Of a stretch of DNA of 16,942 bases, positions 12,316-16,942 are shown piece after piece. Below the pieces are notes generated by a model that searched no databases, was not told the DNA's origin, and saw only the letters and a list, made by a program, of their open reading frames with translations. Position numbers and translations under genes: made by a program. Source of the stretch: Candidatus Pacearchaeota archaeon (lineage in GTDB: Archaea > Nanobdellota > Nanobdellia > Pacearchaeales > GW2011-AR1); NCBI GenBank assembly GCA_030699205.1, contig JAUYJY010000002.1, positions 1-16,942 of the forward strand, written 5' to 3'. The number at the start of each line of letters is the position of its first letter. Position 1 is the first letter of the stretch.

Positions 12316-12335
12316 TACCTTCCTCATCTATTAAA

Positions 12336-12782
12336 ATGAAAGAAATATTTAAGAAACCTTATGTCTATTGGTTTTTAGGAATATTTATTTTCTATCTTTT
12401 ATTAAATGTGTTAATAAGCGGATTTTATAACACAATTCCATTAATAGTAGTTTATGCTTCTACTGTGAATTGGTTTAAGTTGGGGCTTTCTTTATTGCTT
12501 ACTCTTGGAATTGGGTTTTTTGTCTCTGCAAATTCTATCCTCATTTATTCTAAGTATAAAGAAAGAAAGAAATGCAAAGGTGAGGGAGTTTCTATTATTG
12601 GGGCTGTTGGTGGATTGATTGTGGGAGTTTGCCCGTTATGTGTTACTGGAATTTTTCCTTTAGTGCTGGGTTTTTTAGGGGTTGGATTTTCATTCGGCGT
12701 TTTGCCTTTTCAAGGTTTGGAAGTGCAAGCCTTAGTTTTGATAGCTTTGATTTTTGGATTTAGAATGCTGGGCGTTAAGTAA
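12336..12782 (+). CDS. CxxC membrane protein, paralogue C
   Basis: A 148-residue protein with four to five helices. Its C-terminal half reads GVCPLC (C99, C102) in a Gly-rich helix, LPFQGLEVQ 20 residues later and a final helix, the same order as the paralogues at 2121-2681 and 9168-9665. The spacer is four residues longer than in those two. It has its own promoter and lies 36 bp upstream of the ArsR-type regulator, so it belongs to the metal-regulated part of the window. Function is as uncertain as for the other two. Confidence 0.78.
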   Translation: MKEIFKKPYVYWFLGIFIFYLLLNVLISGFYNTIPLIVVYASTVNWFKLGLSLLLTLGIGFFVSANSILIYSKYKERKKCKGEGVSIIGAVGGLIVGVCPLCVTGIFPLVLGFLGVGFSFGVLPFQGLEVQALVLIALIFGFRMLGVK

Positions 12783-12788
12783 AGAAAG

Positions 12789-12824
12789 ATTTAAATACCA
12801 TATGTATTTAACTATCATATGATA
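12789..12824. promoter_or_regulatory. Promoter and CATATG palindromes of the ArsR-type gene
   Basis: A TATA box (GATTTAAATA, 12789-12798) is followed by CATATG at 12799-12804 and the perfect 12-bp palindrome TATCATATGATA (12813-12824), which covers the ATG at 12819. The positions fit an autoregulatory operator of a dimeric ArsR protein acting at the transcription start. Confidence 0.55.
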
Positions 12825-13184
12825 AATAAGACCATTTTAAAGTCATGTCATTCTCAGGGCTTTCAAGAGGAGGAGCTTTATGGAGCATATAAGATATTTT
12901 TCGGGACTTTAGTTTCAGAGTCAAGACTTAAGATAATCAATTTGCTTAGAAAGAGAAAGCTGAATGTTGGAGAGATTGTTGAGGCATTAGGATTTGACCA
13001 GACCTCTGTTTCGCATGACCTCTCACGATTGAAAAAATGTGGATTTGTTATATCTGAAATTAGGGGGAAGTATAGAAATTATGGGCTGAATGAAGATACA
13101 ATCGTGCCCTTAATGAAAATTATTGAGAAGCATATGGGGCAATATTGTGTTCATATCCTTAGTGAGATGAAGGGGGGAAATTAA
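12819..13184 (+). CDS. ArsR-family metal-responsive repressor
   Basis: A 121-residue winged-helix protein. FFGTLVSESRLKIINLL (27-43) opens the domain, the recognition helix is DQTSVSHDLSRLKKCGFV (60-77), and the wing is ISEIRGKYRNYGL (78-90). Candidate metal ligands are C10-H11 at the start, C74 after the recognition helix, and H105, C110 and H112 in the last helix (EKHMGQYCVH). Cys at both ends suits Cu+ or another soft metal. It heads a unit with the SHOCT-like gene, two bases downstream. Likely targets are its own promoter and, from operator similarity, the cupredoxin gene (inference). Confidence 0.88.
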   Translation: MINKTILKSCHSQGFQEEELYGAYKIFFGTLVSESRLKIINLLRKRKLNVGEIVEALGFDQTSVSHDLSRLKKCGFVISEIRGKYRNYGLNEDTIVPLMKIIEKHMGQYCVHILSEMKGGN

Positions 13185-13185
13185 A

Positions 13186-13443
13186 ATGAAAAAGGAAAAT
13201 GATATAATAATTATAACGGCTGTTATTTTAGGATTATTTTTAATATTTAGTGGATTTAGAATGGCGGGTTTTGGAGGATGTGGGATGATGGGTTACTGGT
13301 CTGGGTTGGGTTTTATGTGGATTTTCATGACGATTATCTGGATACTTGTGATAGTTGCTTTGGTGCTGGGGATAATTTGGCTAATAAGGCAGTTGCAAAA
13401 CTCTGGGGAAGTTTCTAGAAGTAATCGGAGAAAGAGAAAGTAA
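13186..13443 (+). CDS. SHOCT-like small membrane protein with GCGMMGY
   Basis: An 85-residue protein with two helices (about 8-24 and 42-68), separated by FGGCGMMGYWSGLGFM (29-44), and a basic Ser/Arg/Lys tail. It resembles the membrane part of short SHOCT-type proteins found beside copper genes, whose loop also reads GCGMMG. The typical C-terminal SHOCT domain is replaced here by a short basic tail. The Cys-Met-Met loop would face outside and could touch Cu+. It is co-transcribed with the ArsR gene; the stop is one base before a possible 19-codon ORF. Confidence 0.72.
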   Translation: MKKENDIIIITAVILGLFLIFSGFRMAGFGGCGMMGYWSGLGFMWIFMTIIWILVIVALVLGIIWLIRQLQNSGEVSRSNRRKRK

Positions 13444-13444
13444 A

Positions 13445-13504
13445 ATGGCGGAAAACACATTAGAAGAAGACTTGAATTTTTATATGAAAGGGGGTACGCC
13501 GTAG
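13445..13504 (+). CDS. Possible 19-residue peptide
   Basis: ATG one base after the SHOCT-like stop opens a 19-codon frame with the product MAENTLEEDLNFYMKGGTP. The tight placement matches how the other genes in this region are packed, but a frame this short can arise by chance and there is no homology support. An acidic peptide with no cysteine has no obvious role here. Confidence 0.22.
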   Translation: MAENTLEEDLNFYMKGGTP

Positions 13505-13528
13505 AAAAGTTTAAATATATCTAATTGG

Positions 13529-13541
13529 TATATATTTATAT
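13529..13541 (+). promoter_or_regulatory. TATA box of the winged-helix/RelE unit
   Basis: TATATATTTATA is centred about 22-25 bp upstream of the ATG at 13557. The preceding ATATATCTAATTGGTATATAT (13515-13535) is loosely symmetrical and may be an operator. Confidence 0.45.
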
Positions 13542-13556
13542 AGATGGGGCATAAAG

Positions 13557-13814
13557 ATGCAAGAACAAAAACATTCTCCCACATTAAACACTGTGCTTAT
13601 GGTAGAGAGAACTCTGAAAAATGCAGAAGAAGTAATAACATTGGCAGAACTTAAAAGAAGGCTTCCAAGTAAGATAATGCATAGCACATTAATAACTATT
13701 TTAAACTACTTGCAACTAAGCGGGAAAATAATAATTGGAATAAAGGGTATATTGTGGGTTTTTGTTGATAGAAGAGAATTGAATAGATTAATTGAGAAAG
13801 GCATTGAAATATGA
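13557..13814 (+). CDS. Winged-helix antitoxin-like protein
   Basis: An 85-residue protein: SPTLNTVLMVERTLKN (7-22), a helix-turn-helix with TLAELKRRLPSKIMHSTLIT and LNYLQLSGK, then a beta wing GIKGILWVFVD and a Lys/Glu tail. The sequence is related to the truncated gene at 11156. Its TGA overlaps the ATG of the RelE/ParE-like reading frame (ATGA at 13811-13814), the typical coupling of antitoxin and toxin. An antitoxin role is inferred from this placement. It is complete, in contrast to its partner. Confidence 0.75.
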   Translation: MQEQKHSPTLNTVLMVERTLKNAEEVITLAELKRRLPSKIMHSTLITILNYLQLSGKIIIGIKGILWVFVDRRELNRLIEKGIEI

Positions 13815-14169
13815 ATAAGCCCGTAAGAGTTATATTGCTTGGGATGCCAAAGAATCTTTTGAAGAACTTAATTTTATTGTTGGAAAACAGATTGAGCAAG
13901 GTAAAGAGCACACAATTGAAATGCAACTAATTAAATCAATAAAAGAAAAAATAAATTTTATAAAATCAAATCCATTTTATGGGAATAATATAAAGAAAAG
14001 CCAAATACCTAAAGAATATAATGTTAGCAATTTGTGGAGGGTCGAATTAAGCCAGTTCTGGAGATTGCTTTACACTATTAAAGGAGACCAAATTGAAATA
14101 ATTTGTTTTGTTTTGGACATCATTGATCATCAAACATATGATAAAAAATTTAGGTATGAAAAAAAATGA
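13811..14169 (+). pseudogene. RelE/ParE-like toxin gene with a -1 frameshift
   Basis: ATG 13811 reads MNKPVR and then unrelated residues to an early stop. One frame over, from about 13828, SYIAWDAKESFEELNFIVGK continues without a stop into the long frame that includes MQLIKSIKEK, NLWRVELSQFWRLLYTIKGD and VLDIIDHQTYDKKFRY. These are typical of a complete archaeal RelE/ParE-type toxin. In that frame a TAA (13816-13818) blocks any upstream start, and there is no ATG, GTG or TTG until 13921, which would drop the first third. Adding one base near 13823-13830 would restore about 119 residues. So either the toxin is inactivated or the assembly has an error. Confidence 0.75.
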
Positions 14170-14170
14170 A

Positions 14171-14176
14171 AGGAGG
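14171..14176 (+). promoter_or_regulatory. Strong Shine-Dalgarno site before the copper chaperone
   Basis: AGGAGG lies eight bases upstream of the ATG at 14185, overlapping the end of the toxin reading frame by only two bases. The chaperone is therefore likely translated from an internal position of a longer mRNA. Confidence 0.6.
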
Positions 14177-14184
14177 AAATTAAA

Positions 14185-14403
14185 ATGAAGAAAATAAAAC
14201 TAACAATACAAGGAATGCATTGCGGTAGTTGTGCTGGGAATATAGAAAGAAGCTTGAAGAAAGTTTCAGGTGTTAAAACCGCCAGCGTCAGCATGATGAC
14301 TAACAAAGGAATTGTTGAAATTGAAGATGATGTTTTGGAAGAAGATTTGAAGAAGGCTGTTTCTCGTGCGGGATATAAGGTTTTGAAAGCGGAAGAGGAG
14401 TAA
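14185..14403 (+). CDS. copZ: HMA-domain copper chaperone (CopZ-like)
   Basis: A 72-residue stand-alone heavy-metal-associated domain in the usual beta-alpha-beta order. It has the metal loop GMHCGSC (C13, C16), KTASVSMMTNKGIVEI for the middle strands, and AVSRAGYKV at the end. Length equals that of CopZ/Atx1 proteins, which bind Cu+ through the two cysteines in the cytosol and hand it to the P-type ATPase. The ATPase two genes downstream has no HMA domain of its own, so this protein probably delivers copper to it. The next gene starts one base after its stop. Confidence 0.92.
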   Translation: MKKIKLTIQGMHCGSCAGNIERSLKKVSGVKTASVSMMTNKGIVEIEDDVLEEDLKKAVSRAGYKVLKAEEE

Positions 14404-14404
14404 A

Positions 14405-14623
14405 ATGAAACATAAAATGGAAGAACCTAAATTAATGAGCGAATTAATGAAATATTGGAAGGAAGTTTATAATTGGGATGATGAACCAAATGAACATTAT
14501 ATTGAATTTGGGAATTATAATCTTAAACAAAATGATAGAGTGATAATAAAAAGAGGTAAATCTCACGAAGTTAAAATTGGGGTAAATTGGTGCAAGTGCA
14601 TTGTCGCTGAAAAAATAAAATGA
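14405..14623 (+). CDS. Small soluble protein between copper chaperone and ATPase, unknown
   Basis: A 72-residue protein without signal or membrane segment. The first half is charged and aromatic (YWKEVYNWDDEPNEHY); the second half looks like beta strands (FGNYNLKQNDRVIIKRGKS) and ends with WCKC (C62-C65 region: W62, C63, C65). A good ribosome-binding site (GGAAGAGGAG) precedes it and its TGA overlaps the ATPase ATG. Translation is therefore well supported although I recognise no family. A C-x-C pair in this setting may bind Cu+, for example as an assembly or delivery factor (inference). Confidence 0.62.
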   Translation: MKHKMEEPKLMSELMKYWKEVYNWDDEPNEHYIEFGNYNLKQNDRVIIKRGKSHEVKIGVNWCKCIVAEKIK

Positions 14624-16599
14624 AAGATAAAATGGAAAACGAACATACACACCACACAGAAATCCAAGAAGAAAGTGTTGAAGCAATGGAAATGGCTATG
14701 TGGAAAAAGAAATTAATAGGGAGCTGGATATTTGGAGTCCCCCTTCTGATTATGATGGCTGTTACAAGAATCTTGGGCATAACTTTATTTTCTGAAGAAA
14801 TTGATGTTGCCATATTTTTAGTTTTAGGATTTCCTATTGTTTTTATTTTTGGCTGGCAAACAATTCGCGGTGGGTTGAGAGGATTTTATACCTTTTATTT
14901 TAATATGGATTCTCTTATTGCTTTAGGAACAATTATTGCTTATTTGACTGGAATTTTTAGTTATTTTGATTTGGTTGCGGATTATTCAGGAGTTGCTGGT
15001 GCAATTATGGCTATTTTTATTACGGGGAAGTTTATTGAATCAAAAGCAAAGGGAAGAGCCTCGCAGGAAATCAAAAAACTTCTTGCACTGGGAGTTAAGA
15101 AAGCCATAATTTTAAAAAATGGAAAAGAAATTGAAATCTCGATTGAAGAAGTAAAAGTTGGTGATGTGATAATTGTAAAATCAGGGGAGAAAATTCCAAC
15201 AGATGGAATAGTTGTGAAGGGAGAAAGTGCCGTTGATGAATCGATGGTTACCGGGGAGAGTCTTCCTGTTGAAAAGAAAAAAGGTGACAACGTTATTGGT
15301 GCTACAATAAATCAGGATGGAATCTTATATGTAAAAGCAACAAAAGTTGGAAAAGATACTTTCCTTGCGCATGTAATTAAATTAGTTGAAGAGGCACAAG
15401 GGACAAAAGTTCCAATACAAAAATTAGCAGATAAAATAACTTCAGTATTTGTTCCCGTAATTTTAATTTTAACAGTTCTCACATTTGCAAACTGGTGGTT
15501 TTTTACGGGCGAATTAAGCAGAGCTTTAGGTGTTGCGATTTCAGTTTTAGTTATTGCGTGTCCTTGTTCCTTGGGTCTTGCAGTCCCAATTTCTTTAATG
15601 GTTGGTTCAGGAATTGGAGCTAAGAAAGGAATTTTAATTAGAAAGGGCGAGGCAATTCAGACAATGAAGCAAGTCAGGATTGTCGTTTTTGATAAAACAG
15701 GGACAATAACTAAAGGAAAGCCGGAAGTCACAGATTTTTATTCAAAAGTAAGTGAAAAATATGTTTGGGAAATTGCAGGAAGCCTTGAAAAGCTTAGTGA
15801 ACATCCAGTTGCAAAAGCAATAGTTATGAAGGCTGGATTAAAGAAATATAAATCAGTTAAGAGATTTAAAATTTTAAGAGGCAGGGGGGTTGAGGGATTT
15901 ATAGGGAATAAAGAAATTGTTATTGGTAACAGAACTTTAATGAAAGAAAGGAAAGTTTCATTAAATGGTTTTGAGGATAAAATTTCTGAATTTGAAAATA
16001 AGGGAAAGACTACGATGATTGTTTCAGAAAATTCAAAAGTTATCGGAGTCATAGCAGTTGCAGATGCCATCAAAGAGGATTCTGTTTCTGCAATTAGTAA
16101 ATTAAACTCTTTTGGTTACAGGGCGATAATGATTACTGGAGATAATGAAAAAACTGCACAGGCAATTGCGAAGCAAGTTGGAATTAAGGAAATTATTGCA
16201 AATGTTCTTCCAGAAGACAAGGCGAGAAAAGTTGAAGAATTGCAGGACAATGGAAAGAATTTTGTTGCTTTTGTTGGTGATGGAATAAATGATGCACCTG
16301 CATTAAAGCAGGCAAATGTAGGAATTGCAATGGGCTCTGGAACAGATATAGCAATTGAATCTGGTGATTTAGTTCTTGCTAAAAGCTCTTTGGTTGGAGT
16401 TGTAGAAGCAATTTCATTATCTAAAGCGACATTTAGAAAGATAAAACAAAACTTATTTTGGGCTTTTGCTTATAATGTTGTTGCAATTCCTGTTGCGGTT
16501 GCGGGATTGTTGCATCCTATAATTGCAGAGATTGCAATGGCATTATCTTCCGTTACTGTTGTGACAAACGCTAATCTGTTGAGAAGGGCTCGGATTTGA
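14620..16599 (+). CDS. copA: P1B-1 type Cu+-exporting ATPase
   Basis: A 659-residue heavy-metal P-type ATPase. After a short His-containing start (HTHHTE) come two leading helices and M1-M2 (about 33-139). The actuator domain has TGES (211-214), the metal site in the membrane is CPC (314-316), and the phosphorylation motif is DKTGT (D358). HP (395-396) marks the nucleotide domain and GDGINDAP (553-560) the hinge. The last helices carry N611-x6-Y618-N619 with P at +5, and M640-x2-SS-x5-N650. This full set is the Cu+ (P1B-1) signature. It lacks the N-terminal HMA domains of most CopA proteins, which fits the separate chaperone upstream. Its role is Cu+ efflux from the cytosol. The start overlaps the previous stop (ATGA). 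Confidence 0.94.
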   Translation: MKDKMENEHTHHTEIQEESVEAMEMAMWKKKLIGSWIFGVPLLIMMAVTRILGITLFSEEIDVAIFLVLGFPIVFIFGWQTIRGGLRGFYTFYFNMDSLIALGTIIAYLTGIFSYFDLVADYSGVAGAIMAIFITGKFIESKAKGRASQEIKKLLALGVKKAIILKNGKEIEISIEEVKVGDVIIVKSGEKIPTDGIVVKGESAVDESMVTGESLPVEKKKGDNVIGATINQDGILYVKATKVGKDTFLAHVIKLVEEAQGTKVPIQKLADKITSVFVPVILILTVLTFANWWFFTGELSRALGVAISVLVIACPCSLGLAVPISLMVGSGIGAKKGILIRKGEAIQTMKQVRIVVFDKTGTITKGKPEVTDFYSKVSEKYVWEIAGSLEKLSEHPVAKAIVMKAGLKKYKSVKRFKILRGRGVEGFIGNKEIVIGNRTLMKERKVSLNGFEDKISEFENKGKTTMIVSENSKVIGVIAVADAIKEDSVSAISKLNSFGYRAIMITGDNEKTAQAIAKQVGIKEIIANVLPEDKARKVEELQDNGKNFVAFVGDGINDAPALKQANVGIAMGSGTDIAIESGDLVLAKSSLVGVVEAISLSKATFRKIKQNLFWAFAYNVVAIPVAVAGLLHPIIAEIAMALSSVTVVTNANLLRRARI

Positions 16600-16629
16600 T
16601 AGATGTTTTATTTTATTTTATCCTATACC

Positions 16630-16646
16630 CCGATGCTCTGCATCGG
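16630..16646 (+). mobile_element. Subterminal hairpin at the left end of an IS200/IS605 element
   Basis: CCGATGC-TCT-GCATCGG is a perfect 7-bp hairpin 40 bp upstream of the transposase start. It has the size and place of the hairpins that TnpA binds at IS200/IS605 ends. The exact left boundary is not clear; it lies between the ATPase stop at 16599 and this hairpin. Confidence 0.6.
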
Positions 16647-16686
16647 TTGGGTAAAAGCTTAAGTAAAAGTTGAACAAGTCTTTTAG

Positions 16687-16942
16687 ATGGATGTTGAACA
16701 TGATTGTCATTCTACTTACAGAATACGTTACCACATGGTTTTTGTAGTCAAGTACCGAAAGCAAATGCTGTTGAAAAAAGTTCCTCTCGAATATTTCAAG
16801 AAAATTATAATTGGCATTGGAGAAAGATATTGGTTCAAATTTGATGCAATTGTTGTGGAAGAAGACCATTTTCTCATTGTGGTTGGAGCTGCACCAAGCT
16901 ATTCACCATCGAGAGTAATGCAAATAATCAAAAGCATAACAG
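16687..16942 (+). CDS. tnpA: IS200/IS605 TnpA transposase, cut by the window end, HUH site altered
   Basis: The first 85 codons run off the window. The start follows an in-frame TAG directly. CHSTYRIRYHMVFVVKYRK (7-25) and GAAPSYSPSRVMQIIKSIT (67-85) are typical of the single-strand-acting Y1 transposases. The family motif DH-x-H, whose two histidines bind the metal ion, reads DHFL here (H61, L63; CTC at 16873-16875). If real, this change would disable cleavage, though one base change to CAC would restore it. The catalytic Tyr lies beyond the window. Whether a TnpB gene follows cannot be seen. Confidence 0.85.
   Translation, partial: MDVEHDCHSTYRIRYHMVFVVKYRKQMLLKKVPLEYFKKIIIGIGERYWFKFDAIVVEEDHFLIVVGAAPSYSPSRVMQIIKSIT

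Noticed and set aside
13921..14169. RelE/ParE toxin starting at ATG 13921
   Set aside because: That start would remove the conserved first third (SYIAWDAK... onward), which is present in the same frame upstream. A frameshifted longer gene fits better.
14982..15290. Minus-strand ORF inside the ATPase gene
   Set aside because: Antisense to the conserved actuator domain, with no start signals.
16618..16869. Minus-strand ORF opposite the transposase
   Set aside because: The plus strand encodes recognisable TnpA over the same bases; this frame is its shadow.

Overview
The window looks like a piece of a DPANN archaeal genome, most likely of the Woesearchaeota/Pacearchaeota type. The DNA is very AT-rich. 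Most transcription units start with an archaeal TATA box about 25 bp upstream of the start codon, which implies leaderless mRNAs. Internal operon genes use Shine-Dalgarno sites or abut or overlap their neighbour. Three envelope proteins carry a TG-x-VV-x-G type motif after the membrane anchor, which I associate with these lineages. The assignment is inference; there is no rRNA or other phylogenetic marker.

Layout: a tRNA-Arg(GCG) gene (47-118) is followed by a gene-poor stretch holding nested small elements (207-709). Next come an orphan six-helix membrane protein (740-1357) and a leftward block: a secreted protein, a VTT/DedA-like protein, a two-helix protein, a CxxC membrane protein and a DsbA-like oxidoreductase (1364-4167). 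After a cluster of small repeats come DUF4389 and DoxX-like genes (4638-5433). A membrane-anchored winged-helix regulator (5495-5977) is divergent from a tightly packed run of nine small cysteine- or histidine-bearing envelope genes (6068-9665), anchored by a DUF411 (CopG-like) protein. The intergenic region between them holds a perfect 18-bp palindrome.

The second half is metal-related too. It has a Met-rich membrane protein (9848-10531), a cupredoxin-like protein (10697-11080), a MazEF-type toxin-antitoxin pair (11460-12018), a third CxxC membrane protein (12336-12782), and an ArsR-type regulator with a SHOCT-like partner (12819-13443). A second toxin-antitoxin-like pair with a frameshifted RelE/ParE toxin (13557-14169) follows, then an HMA copper chaperone, a small unknown protein and a complete P1B-1 Cu+ ATPase (14185-16599). 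The window ends inside an IS200/IS605-type transposase that seems to have lost one of its HUH histidines.

Read together, this is an accessory island for copper and/or thiol-redox handling at the cell envelope. The ATPase and HMA chaperone would export cytosolic Cu+. The cupredoxin, DUF411, DsbA and Cys/His/Met-rich membrane proteins would handle copper or disulfides outside. The ArsR-like and membrane-anchored regulators would control it. A 94-bp hairpin-forming repeat occurs four times at unit boundaries; two copies are identical and lie in inverted orientation on either side of the central operon.
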